36,429 nt of DNA from Chara braunii (Eukaryota; Streptophyta; Charophyceae; Charales; Characeae), in the NCBI GenBank assembly GCA_003427395.1, contig BFEA01000951.1, positions 69,774 to 106,202 on the forward strand, given 5' to 3'. Made by a program: the position numbers and the translations under genes. Shown piece by piece: positions 1 to 11,190 of this stretch; positions within the stretch are counted from its first letter, which is position 1, and every line of letters starts with the position of its first letter. Below the pieces are notes generated by a model, which saw only the letters and a program-made list of their open reading frames with translations, made no database searches and was not told the DNA's origin.

Positions 1-755
1 TTCGGTAACGAAATCCCGAATACACATCGGGATATAATACGCTATTATCAAGAAAAATGACTAAGTAAAATCCCGAAAATCCCGAAGTGTATTTCAGTAA
101 CGAAATCACGAATACATATCGGGATATAATACGCTAGATTGAAAAAAATGACTAAGTAAGATCCCGAAAATCCTGAAGTGTATTTCGGTGCCGAAACACC
201 GACTACACGTCCGGATGTAATATGCGAGATCGAAAAAAATGACTAAGTAAATCCTGAAAATCCCGAAGTGTATTTCGGTAACGAAATCCCGAATACACAT
301 CGGGATAGAATATGCTAGATCAAGAAAGTAAAATCTCGAAAATCCCGAAGTGTATTTCAGTAACGAAACACCGAATGCACGTTGGGATATAATACGCTAG
401 ATCAAGAAAAATGACTAAGTAAAATCCCGAAGTGTATTTCGGTAACGAAACACCGAATACACGTCGGGATATAAAACGCTAGATCAAGAAAAATGACTGA
501 GTAAAATCCTCAAAATCCCGAAGTGTATTTCGGTAACGAAACACCGAATACACGTCGGGATATAATATTCCAGATTAAAAAAAATGACTAAGTAAATCCC
601 GACAATCCCGAATACACATCGGGATATAATACGCTAGATCAAGAAAAATGACTAAGTAAAATCCCAAAAATCCCGAAGTGTATTTCGGTAATGAAACACC
701 GAATACACGTCGAGATATAATATTCCATATCGAAAAACCTGACTGAGTAAATCCT
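1..755. repeat. Tandem satellite, about 9 units of 82-92 bp, each with a hairpin
   Basis: The block CGGGATATAATACGCTAGAT recurs with small changes near 29, 120, 211, 301, 385, 467, 555, 619 and 711. Between these blocks lies a short inverted repeat. At 425-469, for example, TCCCGAAGTGTATTTCGGT is followed 8 bases later by ACCGAATACACGTCGGGA, which pairs with it except for one mismatch and one bulged base. Unit spacing is not constant and some units lack parts of the hairpin. The array ends about 100 bp outside the left palindrome boundary and has no counterpart beyond the right boundary. The short ORFs read through it are repeat artefacts. Confidence 0.9.
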
Positions 756-989
756 TAAGTATATTGTCACTTAATGGATGTGTTTGTCTTCGGTATACCA
801 TATTCAAGACTCTTTTCACTATACATTCGGCGGAATATATAGCCTCCATTAACCATCTCTCCAACAAGTTCACATCTTCACATTGTCTATTTCTTTGTCT
901 TGCAATTACATCTCCCGCTTTTAAACAATCAATCATTGAGGAAAATGATTAAAAAATAAATAATTTCAAGTGAAATAGAAAAATATTAC

Positions 990-2939
990 CTATCTTGATG
1001 CAGCTCTTTCAACTTGGTCACGAGCAATCCCGCCAACTTCATCCCAGATCTGAGAGCTGAGAGATTCGTCCACAAAATTCACCTACGTAGAAATACAAAA
1101 GCAAATCACATACATTGAACTAAATAAAAAATTAGCATGTTCTTAAATTTGGAATTTGACTGATCCTACACATTCAACTTGACACTCCGATGTCATTGTT
1201 CTCTCTTTAAAGGCAGGAAGAGAACCAGAGCAAATAAATCTGCGAGGATGAGGGTCCTAGGTACGTCTTATAGGGCCCTGTTTGCAACATTACCCGCCCT
1301 TAGTGAAGACGGAGCTGCCGGCCCTAAGTGAAGACGGACCTTGCTTTTTGCAAGACGCCCTCGACTGCCAATTTCATATTTGGAGTCCAGGCAGTTGCGA
1401 CGCGCCAGTTGGTTGAAAGAAACACAGGCCGAGCACCGAAAACATTTCCACGGCCTACCGGGCGTTCCCAAAGAATGCAGGCCCTAGGTGTGATTCGCAG
1501 CCTCATACACAGACAGTTGGGCGCCCAACCGAACGAGAGGCCCAGCAGCCCAGTAGCTGTTGCGTCAAGGCAGCCTCCTAGGGCCTTCCGGAAGCGTCTG
1601 CGCCCAGGCCAGCCCAGCCATAAAGGAAAGAGCTCTGCCCAGGCAGCCTCATTGAGACACTCGCATACTACCAACAGCGCTTCTGGAGCAAAGGCTCGCG
1701 GTTGCTGGCTGGCGCTGAGAGGGGAGGTGCAATGTGGTACAATTGAAAGCATCACAAGCACCTCGATGCGACAGACATACATGTTTACCATGTTTTTTTT
1801 CCAAAGAAAAAACACCCTTAATTTACAAAACACAAGTACACAGCCAACTCATAGTAAGAATATCATATGTTTCATCAGGGGGGGGGGGGGATTAATCATA
1901 TACCTGATTGACAATCTCTGGTTTCTCTTTCTCTTGAACTGCAGAAGATTGTTTCAGAACGTCATCTTCAGATTCGCTCCTGGGAATTTCTCTCAACTAA
2001 CATGTATGAGAATTGCTTCACAAAACCTTGCTCCTTTTCGACGACCTTTCTGTCAACTATACTCCAAGTATCACCAACAATACAAGAAGAGCTAAGAGAA
2101 TAATTGCAATAAACTTAGTTACCGTCGTCCCTATTCCCTTGCTACTTTCTGTCAACGTTTCAGTCCTCCCTATTCCCTTATCCCTTCTTGTCCTTCCGAA
2201 CCGAAAAAACTTATTTCCAATTAGCCTTCCCACTTTCCTTTCCAAACCCAAGTAAAACAGGTGTGAGATGAACGGAAAGGGCACTTATCGCGATGGGGAA
2301 GGAGTGGTAGACTATGACATTGGGGAATCTGTTAAATACCGAAGAGCAAGTGGAAAAGAAATCAAGAGATCTTATAGAAACGGAGGTGAGATGCGAGTCG
2401 AGTGAGGAAAACAGACTTTTGCATACACCTGAAGAGGATGTTTGGATTAAGAGGGTATTTTCACAAATTTGACTAGTTCACAATTATAAATTTGCCAGAC
2501 AACACCTACGATAGAGCACAATTCTATTAGTCTTACCTCAGCGGATGCATATCCAAGCAAATGGGTGAAGGACACCCAACTCACCGATTTTTAACAACAT
2601 GGTCGTATAAATCACAATCATGGGCTAAGTACAAGAAGAGCGTGTGCAACAACAAATTTTCAACAGAAGGCAAGCAGCCCATGCAAATGATACACCATGA
2701 CAAAAGTGCGTCACAAGATAGCAGGCTGCTTAGAAATTATACTGGTTAACAAAGACATAAAAAAATTATAAACATATTTAAACACTCACCTCTGTCTCAT
2801 CCAACAGTTGACTATGGAAATCAATATCCCCATTTATCGACGTGTTTTCTGAAGATATTGTGGTTTCAAGGAGGCCAGTGATTCTACTCCTCGTTACTGT
2901 AACTTTCTCAATGACTTCATTTTTGAAAAAATGGTCCAT
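990..2939 (-). pseudogene. Partial, decayed copy of PrimPol exons 1-5 in the left arm
   Basis: This is the mirror copy of the first five predicted PrimPol exons. Exon 1 is 2790-2939, exon 2 is 2537-2560, exon 3 is 2123-2311, exon 4 is 1904-2056 and exon 5 is 990-1082. Each has exactly the length of its right-arm partner. Unlike the right arm it carries in-frame stops: TAA in exon 3 (2285-2287, CAA on the right), TGA in exon 4 (2018-2020, TGG on the right), TAG in exon 4 (1997-1999, CAG on the right) and TAG as the last codon of exon 5 (990-992, TGG on the right). The AG acceptor of microexon 2 is AT here. The copy ends at the palindrome boundary in intron 5, so no catalytic exons follow. I infer that it is non-functional. 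Confidence 0.75.
1083..1903. repeat. GC-rich repeat in intron 4 of the left PrimPol copy
   Basis: Roughly 1255-1740 is distinctly GC-rich compared with its surroundings. It carries two copies, in reverse orientation, of a motif like CACTTAGGGCGGGTA (near 1290 and 1325). The same motif is in the right-arm intron 4 and in intron 8 near 33019. Long ORFs on both strands (1328-2095 plus, 1833-1324 minus) cross it, but neither respects the exon boundaries shared by the two arms. It looks like an old transposable element; the class is not recognised. Confidence 0.5.
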
Positions 2940-3532
2940 GACCTGCTTGATAAGAACCAGCCACACAATTCGTTAGTAATTCTAAAATCGGTCATGTGAG
3001 TAAAACATTAACGAAATGGAAAAAGACCGAGGACTAAACTACGAAATTCAAAACGTACCCAGACTACAGTTGGGCCGCCCGGGTCCCAGTTGAGCCACGG
3101 AAGGTCCACGGAAGACCGAGCAAGGACCACGGAAGGTCCCCAAAAAAAATAAAAACAAAATTGAAAAATTGAAAAAATTCTGAAAAAAAAACTATGTTAT
3201 CCAGAACAATTAACTAAACATTTTTGCCTCAGCGTCAAATCGAATTTTTTTACCAATTAATATATATTGTCACATTGGAAATCAGAGCGCAAAGTCGAAA
3301 AAAGACAAAACAAGAAAAAGAAAAAGAAGGAAGGAAAGTCTCACCTGTTCGCCACCTCTTACGTACAAGGCGAGCCACGTGGATGACAGGTTGAGCGCTG
3401 GCTGCCCCCATCTGCATATGTCACAAAGACCCACTTCCACGCAACCAAAAGGCACAAAGGCAAAAAAAAGGCAGAATCAAACCTCACAGAAGAAGAAAGC
3501 CTATTAAATAGACGAAGCAAGTGACACATCCC
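2940..3532. other. Upstream region of the left PrimPol copy, no gene seen
   Basis: This is the mirror of 24744-25334. It is AT-rich with homopolymer runs and includes a TATATATT-containing stretch near 3258-3270. I see no coding region here. It lies between the predicted PrimPol start and the 3' end of the LINE. Confidence 0.5.
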
Positions 3533-5097
3533 TTATTTCAACAACACAAGGGAGGTCGGGAATCTCTCCACAAACAACCCGGAAAAGGCAGGGACCATTA
3601 CCCAGATTAGGTTTGGGTGGTGGACCAGAATGTCCAGAGGTAGAATTTGGCCAAAACAAGACCGCTACCCTGACTAAAAGTCCACCCCTCAGAAAAAAAT
3701 AAACGAAAACCACAAGGCCTGAAAACCCACACAAACTGAAAGATACGAATTGTACTAAGACCCCATGCCCATCTACCTAAAAGAGGAAAAACTAAAAAAA
3801 ACAACAGTAGAGATACTAAAAAACCAAAAAACATCTAATGCTACGTACCGCTGATCCAAACTCCACCTACAAACGGCGGAGCCTAAGGTATGGAAAAGAC
3901 CTCCCTCAACAAACTGACACTCCCTCCACATAACAAGTCTCACTGCCTGCCTATTGTCGCTGATACGCAACCAAGCAGTCCAGGTTGCTAAAGAAAGGAC
4001 CAAGCGCCCTGGTACGCAGCCAAGGGCTTATCCTACCTAATCTACTTGTCAAAGAATCATTGTTCTAACCCTAACTTCCCCGCTGTCGTTATCCAAGCCA
4101 CCCTGTCTCCAATACACCAGGTGCGGGCAAACCACCTCCTTCCCGCCAAGCATGTCCCACAATTCTTCCGTCTCCAGTTAGCCTGAATAGCCCTCTGCAG
4201 TAGCGTATGGAAAAAGAAAAAAATTTCTTTGTTAGTAAGTTCTCTGTTGTTGAAGAGCCTATTGTTCCTCTCCTTCCAGATCACTTCCATGCCTACTGCT
4301 CTGGCTGTTTGGGCAACGTAGCCCCAGCCGACTTCTAACTGCAAGGAGTCCGGGATCCCTCCCAACAAAACCCATTCCCTGGTCCATGACAGACTCTTAT
4401 CTGCTATCTTGGACCAGAATTTGTTCCACGATAGCCAAATACGGTGGGAGCTCGGACAGTCCCACCATAGGTGGGGAGTGGATTCAACCGCCCACTGGCA
4501 TCTGTAACATGTTAACTCCACCTGAAGCCCTCTTGGTATTAGCCATACCGCTGACGAGGTCGCAAGAATAGAAAGAAACCACAACAGCGCCGCTTGCCGC
4601 AAGTTGCGGATTAGTCGAAGTTGTTCCCAACATCTTCAGACAGCTGTTCTGATTGCTTCAGGTGGGAGTTGGAGGACCTGCATCCATCTGCTTACTGCTA
4701 CTGGCAAGGGCTGCCGTGGAGGGGCTAGAAGCTTGTACCCCAGTTGAGGCTGATACTTCATCAGAGGTAAGTTCTCTCCGTTTTTGCCTCTTGCTCTCCA
4801 GGACCACAGTGCCGGGTCCAATATCAAAGCTGAGATTGGTAGACCATTCGAAAGGGCCGTGCATATTAGATTGTCATTTCCGTCTTTCTCTTCCATCACT
4901 CTCACCTGCATAAACTTCTCCCCCAGCTCCGGTTGTCTGTTCTCCACCTGGCATAGGGCATGAATCTCTGTTATACCAGGCCGTAGTTGCCAGCATTGGA
5001 ACAGTCACTTTCCCTCCGAGTAAGAGATGAGTTTCCATAATTCCGTTGAAGGCTGATCAGTACAGGTCTCATACCAAGTCCATCAGTACAGGTCTGA
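3533..5097 (-). mobile_element. 5'-truncated LINE retrotransposon fragment, left arm
   Basis: On the minus strand, 4602-4057 encodes a segment with the zf-RVT pattern found at the C-terminus of plant LINE reverse transcriptases: CYRC, then an ES..H spacing, then a Cys before PSSHRIW. It is followed by a WKERNNRLF block that is also typical. Upstream coding sequence is at 4947-4636, separated from it by an in-frame TGA that the right-arm copy shares. The 3' poly(A) tail and the 3' flanking repeat seen at 24707-24740 are missing here: about 57 bp is deleted near 3533. The 5' half is duplicated in tandem (next entry). Confidence 0.8.
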
Positions 5098-5993
5098 TAA
5101 TCCAACTACCATCCCACAGAACATATTTTTCTTTTTTCTTTTTTCTTTTTTCTCAGGTTTCTTTTTTTGTGTGTGTTTCCTTGGTTTTAAAATTTTTTAT
5201 TTAATTATATATTTTTACTCGGTTTCTTTTTTTATCTATTTCTTCCACAGTTCATCTGTCACCCCCTCGTACCGCTGACGAGGTCGCAAGAAAAGAAAGA
5301 AACCACAACAGCGCCGCTTGCCGCAGGTTGGGGATTAGTCGAAGTTGTTCCCAACATCTTCAGATAGCTGCTCTGACTGCTTCTGGTGGGAGTTGGAGGA
5401 CCTGCATCCATTTGCTTACTGCTACTGCCAAGGGCTGTCGTGGAGGGGCTAGAAGCTTGTACCCCATTTGAGGTTGATACTTCATCAGAGATAAGTTCTC
5501 TCCGTTTTTGCCTCTTGCTCTCCAGGACCACAATGCCGGGTCCAATATCAAAGCTGAGATTGGTAGACCATTCGAAAGGGCCGTGCATATTAGATTGTCA
5601 TTTCGGTCCTTCTCTTCCATCACTCTCACCTGCATAAACTTCTCCCCCAACTCCAGTTGTCTGTCCTCCACCTGGCATAGGGCTTGAGTCTCTGTTATAC
5701 CAGGCCGTAGTTGCCAGCATTGGAACAGTCTCGTTCCCTCCGAGTAAGAGATGAGTTTCCATAATTCCGTTGAAGGTTGATCAGTACAGGTCTCATACCA
5801 AGTCCATCAGTACAGGTCTGATAATCCAACTACCATCCCACAGAACATATTTTTCTTTTTTCTTTTTTATTTTTTCTCAGGTTTCTTTTTTTGTGTGTGT
5901 TTCCTTGGTTTTAAAACTTTTTATTTAATTATATATTTTTACTCGGTTTCTTTTTTTATCTGTTTCTTCCACAGTTCATCTGTCACCCCCTCG
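4547..5993. repeat. 724-bp tandem duplication containing the LINE 5' half
   Basis: Unit 1 (4547-5270) and unit 2 (5271-5994) align at a constant offset of 724 bases, with scattered substitutions. For example, the proteins from 4947-4636 and 5671-5360 are both 103 residues and nearly the same. Each unit holds about 550 bp of LINE 5' sequence plus about 173 bp of AT-rich flank ending in CACCCCCTCG. Only one copy is visible in the right arm, where the flank runs into the N gap. The duplication post-dates the LINE insertion. Confidence 0.85.
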
Positions 5994-6303
5994 GCAGATA
6001 GGACCACTACAGTGAGGATGACGGGGATGTTCACAAGGATACCCAAGGAGAGTTGCGCTAATACATCATTCAGCTGGACGGTTAGCACGAATCATCCCAT
6101 CGAATATAACTATCATATATATAATATTTTAAAAATATATATACATTTTTCGGCCCGGACGGGCAAGTTACCCTGGGCCACTCTGGTAGCCTAGAAAAGT
6201 ACAAATTTCATTTAAAAAAAAAAAAACGTAAAAAACTTGCAAAAATCAAACAGTACAAAAAAGTTTACAAAATTTATATCCAAAGAGTATTTTTTTACAA
6301 ATA

Positions 6304-6305
<2 letters not shown>
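5994..6305. other. Unassigned spacer before the CT microsatellite
   Basis: I recognise no gene. The right-arm counterpart falls inside the run of N, so its conservation cannot be judged. It is AT-rich, with poly(A) and short ATAT runs. Confidence 0.4.

Positions 6306-6391
<86 letters not shown>
6306..6391. repeat. (CT)n microsatellite
   Basis: A dinucleotide run of about 86 bp, interrupted once by TTTG near 6338. The mirror tract on the right is (GA)n at 22468-22526, and it runs into the assembly gap. The ORFs of alternating Arg-Glu or Leu-Ser that cross it are artefacts of the repeat. Confidence 0.95.
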
Positions 6392-6392
<1 letters not shown>

Positions 6393-6558
6393 ACTGAGAA
6401 TATCACTAACTGCTACTGTTCTAGTTGCACAAATCCTACTTCCTCCTTGTCCTTCCGAGAGTCCCTGTTTCTCTTTCTGCATTAACACGTTTTCCCTAGA
6501 ATTGGGANAAGCAGGGAAGACCTGGCAAATGACAAATGCTTTGTTCACAAGAGCCCTT

Positions 6559-7991
6559 TCAATCTTTCATTCCTCGGATATATCGTACAAAATCAGGATT
6601 AAGATCATGGAATAAACATTCATCACTGACGTTCATCACAGTATCCTCCACCATAGGATATGTTTCAACATCCATGTCCGCCTCTCTGCCATGTATCATG
6701 AGCATAGAACGATGAAAGTCGTCAACTGTTGCAGTGTGTCGATTCACCTCTCCTATCATGGCAACGTGCATATCATTATATGCCATAGTCTCTTGAGACT
6801 CTGCAAATAAAGGTGTTGTTCTCTCCTCCGGACTATTGACCACATGGGTGGGTACNTTCGTTTCTCGCTCCTCTCCATATTCTCTTGAGTCAATGCACTC
6901 TTCATCCACCAACACTTCACCATTTTGCACAANTTTTTTTCCATCTTGTTTAATGGTTTGTTCTCTATCCTCCCGATTTCTCTNACTNACAAAACTTGGC
7001 TCTTCCATCTCATTGTCTGCACAATGGTGTGCACCCACTTCCACATTCATTTTTCCTTCTGACCCACTCCCGAGTTTTGTCTCTTCTCCAATATTGAAGT
7101 TTNCATCCGCTTCAGCAACATTCTCATCACTAGCAAAACTTCTCTTTTCACTCGGATCTTCAATAAAATGGGGTATACTTCCGTCCTCCCTGTTCATGTC
7201 AATATCGGTGTCTACACATTGGCTTCCACTCGCAAGATTTCTTTCACTACTGAACTCTTTCCCATCATCAACATTCTCATGTGCTCTGTATTTCCGACTA
7301 CGACGAGAAGACTCTACTCCCTTTCGCGTACGAGCCAAGCATCGTAATTTGTGTGTTGTCGGCTTCTCAAAATGTTTACCGCGCACACTGTGCTTCCTTG
7401 ACAAGTGAATGTTTAATCCATGTTCATTTTGATACTCCTCAGGACATTGTGGAAAGCAACTGGACAGTATTCTGTCTCTAATTTCTGTTTCATGGCTCGA
7501 CCTTTCTTTTGTTTACACCTTCCATAACCTGGCTTGTCCTTCCTCTGCTTACCCTTCCTAGCAACAGATGTGGTTTGATCTAATCCTGCGTTACTAGAAA
7601 CCAGCATGCATTCATCTGATCCCTCTGCTCTACAGACAGGTGTGTTTTCCTCTGATCCTGCCTTCTTGGAATCTGGAACACTCTGATATGACCCTTCTGC
7701 TCTAGAAGCACGTATGCTTTGATGTGACCCCACCTTTGTACAACCTGGCCTGGATTGATGTGACCCCTCCACTTCCCGTTCACTATCTTCTCCATATTGA
7801 TGTGACCCCTCCACTTCCCTTCCACTATCTTCTCCATATTGATGTGACCCCTCTACTTCCCTTCCACTATCTTCTCCATCGTTCTGTGGTGCAGAAGCTA
7901 CAAACACAATTAAAATTTTATGAGGAACATGCTGCTCGCATAAAGGACAAATTTCAAATTGACGTACATTCTGCATGTCCAAGTTTTTCAT
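6559..7991 (-). CDS. Acidic repeat-containing protein with C2H2-like finger, left-arm copy (one frameshift)
   Basis: Two overlapping open stretches, 7991-7413 (192 codons from ATG) and about 7510-6559 (ATG at 7404), lie in different frames. The first has an N-terminal CPLC, then eight repeat units of 12-14 residues (three nearly perfect copies of GEDSGREVEGSHQY, then shorter degenerate ones), then a Lys/Arg-rich segment that could be a nuclear localisation signal. The second frame holds CFPQC, 12 residues, then HLSRKH, which is a C-x3-C-x12-H-x4-H pattern. An acidic tail follows, ending in RYIRGMKD and a stop. A one-base frameshift or a short intron near 7450 would join them. The sequence appears identical to the right-arm copy, with six N calls inside the coding region. 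The function is unknown. It could be a DNA-binding or regulatory protein, but I recognise no family. Confidence 0.5.
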
Positions 7992-8020
7992 TTTTACTCA
8001 CTCACTTAAAGCAATATTAA

Positions 8021-9015
8021 AGCTGAATAGCAGAGATGCTATGTCCAATGAGCTCCAATCCTCAAAATACAAAACAAGATACAAATAGATAAACAAAATC
8101 ATCAATTACTTAAATACTCCTAGGATAATACTCGAAGATTTTTTCGAAATTACTCAGCGAACACCCTTAATCAANAAAGTGGTGGTCTCGGGTTCCACAA
8201 CAAAAGAANGAAAAACCCTAAGCAACAAGGTCAACCAACATTGCCCAACAAGCAAAATCATTGAAAAGGTAGGCAATGTAACGTGACAAGCCAGAAATTC
8301 CNAAGATTAAAAAGCAAAGGAAACTATCAATCGAACAACGGTTGCAAGTCTCCCAACGTACGTTCAACTAGAAAAGACGATAAGTGGTTAGTGGCATGCT
8401 CATGTCTGAGTGGTGGACTTCATTTTACTTTTTAATTTTGTCTTTCCATTCTGATTAACACGTGTGGCTAAGATCATCTCTTTTTCTTCAACGAGTGACG
8501 GACACTCAGGCAGAAAACTTTCAAGGAGAGATAAGGTTCCAAGGACGACCAGATTCAGTCAAGACATTCTTAGCATAACAACGCCCAAACTTGCTCTCGT
8601 TGATAGACAGAGAGGAGAACTACTTCGCACCTTAGAACCCGTGTCATAAATCCAAACCACTCGTAAGAGGGGATTTTCAGCAATATGACACTCAGATTCA
8701 TAGTTCCTTCTGATCGCTCAGATTCCTAACTTTTCATCAATACTCGCAACTTACACCGTAAAATATAACTAGTCGGTGATCACCACTAATCTTCTTTCTA
8801 CACTCTGCTTCGATTCTTCATCTTCTCCACTGCTTTGCTCCTTTGCACATCATAGGCCCCTGTCATGGACAATTTTTTCAACAGCTCATGGGTCTACTAA
8901 TTGAGCTACGCTCGTTCATTATACCTAATGTAAGTCCGGTCGTATCTGTAAAATGTTCCCTTCAGGAAAAAAAAAGAAAAAAAAGATCGAAGTAGGTCAA
9001 GGAACCAACAAAACG
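8021..9015. other. Region upstream of the left acidic-protein ORF
   Basis: No convincing gene. To about 8424 it is indistinguishable from the right arm. From there on the arms differ, starting with a left-only insertion of about 19 bp near 8431. An open frame of 61 codons (8464-8649 plus; 20413-20228 minus on the right) is kept at the same length in both arms, but it lacks an ATG and has many replacement differences. A tRNA-like relic lies at about 8884-8912. Confidence 0.4.
8884..8912 (-). other. tRNA-like relic (A-box region), left arm
   Basis: This is the mirror of 19967-19991. The minus strand reads GCGTAGCTCAATTAGTAGAC, which resembles a tRNA D-arm with an internal promoter A box. The right copy has GG where this has AG. 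No matching acceptor stem, T-arm or B box follows, so it is not a functional tRNA. It may be a tRNA-derived remnant or chance. Confidence 0.25.
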
Positions 9016-9090
9016 AACGCCCGGTCATTATACCTATAGCTGAATTCGGGGCAACTATCAGACCAGATGCAACGATAATGGCCGGGCGTT
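9016..9090. repeat. 75-nt hairpin repeat, left arm
   Basis: This is the mirror of 19784-19858. AACGCCCGGTCATTATA at one end pairs with the complementary 17 bases at the other end (…ATAATGGCCGGGCGTT) across a loop of about 41 bases. Related sequence continues towards 9310 as degenerate repeats containing a motif close to GCATCTGGTCTGAAAGTT on the opposite strand. Confidence 0.7.
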
Positions 9091-9490
9091 TTTTCCGGGG
9101 GAGAAACCAACAGAAAGAACACCCCAATAATTGAAGCTATAGCTGAATTTAGGTTAACTTTCATACCAGATGCAACGATAACGATCAAGCGTTTTATTAT
9201 TCGGGTGAAGATGATAAATCGAGGAACCGCCTGAAAGAATTCCCGATCATTGTAGCTGTACTTGGGCCAACTTTCAGATCAGATACTCCGGGTCATTATA
9301 GTTGTCTCTAGGCCAACTTTCGCAAGTGAAAGGAGCGAACCAAAAAAGGAGGAGAGAGAGAAATGTCTAGAAATTTATAACTAGCCAATGAAAAAGTCCG
9401 CAATTAAAAATTTAAAGAAACTGCAAAAAACAAAATCACACCAATGGGACGGAACATAGCCAACATAGGTCTCCCTTCACTACTCTCGAC

Positions 9491-9697
9491 ATGCAAAAAA
9501 GACAAAAAAATCATAACGGTGCACTTCTCGACGTTGTAGTGGAAGATTCACTCTCGTTCTACAAGTTTCGGGCGTTTCAAATAAGCCCATATTCCCCAAA
9601 ATTATCGAAACAACGAAAACAAAAAGCTAGTACACAAAATGCAAAAGCAAAAAATAAAAAAAACACAGCAGGAAAACAAGGAACCGGCAGAAAATAG
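9491..9697 (+). CDS. Small ORF of unknown status, 68 aa (left arm)
   Basis: It starts with ATG and is Lys/Gln/Asn-rich towards the C-terminus. The right arm has an ORF of exactly the same length at 19383-19177 with the same start and stop and no indels. However, the two proteins differ at many positions, including clustered replacements, which is what unconstrained sequence would give. I recognise no motif, signal peptide or membrane segment. It may well not be translated. Confidence 0.15.
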   Translation: MQKRQKNHNGALLDVVVEDSLSFYKFRAFQISPYSPKLSKQRKQKASTQNAKAKNKKNTAGKQGTGRK

Positions 9698-10119
9698 CGA
9701 CATGGTATTGTTCTCTATCTTTTGAGAGAACAAAGAAAGTCGTTATGTCTGCGCATCATAGCCAAGCCGGCACAAATAGTCATGTTCTTACAGAATAGCC
9801 ACGCGTTTGTTCACAAAGAATAGCCACAAAGAACGACTTGCCTGCAAAATGATAACCCGATGATCAATTGTCGTGCCAAAACCAAAAAACAAAAAACAAA
9901 AAATGAAACCAACATGGCGATGACAACCCAGCAGAAAAACAAACTTCGAAGAGGAAGGAAAACAGCCAAACTGAACAGGGGGCTAGAAAAAAAGAAAGAA
10001 ACAAATCCTAAATGACAATGCTAGGTCGAACGACTTGCCTGCAAAACGATAACCCGATGACCAATCGCATATGAACCACCGAAGCACCGCAATCTACGTA
10101 TCACTTCGGCGCCCGAGTG

Positions 10120-10240
10120 CGGCTCCTTCAATCAATCAATCAGAAAAAAGATTACTACAGTCAGTCAGTCAATCATATCAATCAATCAATCAAACAATTA
10201 AACAATCAATCAGTCAAACAATCAATCAGTCAATCGCAAA
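10120..10240. repeat. (CAAT)n/(CAGT)n microsatellite cluster, left arm
   Basis: Runs of ATCAATCA with GTCAGTCA variants. The same type of array is at about 12010-12065 on this arm and, as (TGAT)n, at about 15108-15182, 17445-17495 and 18636-18715 on the right. Translation gives Ser-Ile-Asn-Gln repeats, which explains several apparent ORFs here. Confidence 0.85.
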
Positions 10241-10999
10241 AGATTCACATTCAACCATATGCATAGTAAAAAAACGGAACCGAAGCAGACAAGATTTACA
10301 TTCTACCATATCCATAGTAAAAAAACGGAACCCTGCCGAGTTGTTCCGACGACCGATCCAGATTACAGATAGCCGAAAGCGCTACTCCTGCCTGCCCACC
10401 TCTTCCTCCCCATCGACATATCCAGGACCTTTTTTCCTTTTTCCCTCTGATTTCTACAAAAAAAAATTTTATCCGGTAGGAATTCCCACCATATAGCTGC
10501 TGCTCCTCTACTCTGCCGCTGTTCCTCTACCACCATGCAAATGCGTCCGGAAACAAGCAGCTTACGTAACTGACCACGTACACCAATCAGCCGACATCTA
10601 ACCGACCAATCAATCCGTTCGGAGAAAAACAAACCGACTAACATTATAAAATTGGCAATTATTATGGTCACTTCGTCACTTCTCTAGGGACGTTTGATCC
10701 AGTTTTTCGAGCAGGACGTTTTTCACGATTCGCAACAGATCGGACTCGTAGCGGAAGCAAAACAACCAAAACGAAAACAGAAAAATAAAGCACCCCCGAT
10801 CACCGATTTCACATGAAGAACCGCTATCCCCTGCCCAAGATAGATCAAATGCCCGGACAAAACCAACGGGAATCAAAGCAAACAAGATTCACGCGAGACA
10901 AGACCAACGGGAACCATATCCATAATAAAAGAGAAAAAAAAATAACTCTCGTTAGCGCGTGAGAATCACATCCTACCATATTCATAAAAGAGAATGTGG

Positions 11000-11190
11000 T
11001 ACCGTCTGATTTACCCTTTTTTAAATCCGGATAATATTATTGCGTTTGGGTTCAATTCTCAAAGTAAAAATTGACAGATTAAAAAATATTATCTGTGCTT
11101 TGCCCTTTTTTAAATCCAGATGGTATTTTATCGCCTTTAAGTTCAATGCTCAAAATAAAAATTGACATATTAAAAAATATTATCTTCCAC
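11000..11190. repeat. Two-unit tandem module, about 115 bp per unit, left arm
   Basis: Each unit reads CCCTTTTTTAAATCC, then AAGTTCAAT(G/T)CTCAAA, then AAAAATTGACA and TTAAAAAATATTATCT. The mirror module has two units at about 14603-14772, but only one at about 17088-17168 in the second right-hand copy. It is AT-rich non-coding sequence. Confidence 0.75.

Noticed and set aside
1-755. Regular repeats resembling a CRISPR array
   Set aside because: Unit spacing varies, the 'spacers' are themselves repeated, there are no cas genes, and the DNA is eukaryotic.
1328-2095. 255-codon plus-strand open frame
   Set aside because: It runs antisense to predicted exon 4 and through a GC-rich repeat. The right-arm counterpart frame is much shorter (26556-26188), so the length is not conserved.
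6212-6548. Arg-Glu and Leu-Ser rich open frames
   Set aside because: These are translations of the (CT)n tract.
8464-8649. 61-codon open frame kept in both arms
   Set aside because: It has no ATG start in either arm and shows many replacement changes, so length conservation alone is weak evidence.
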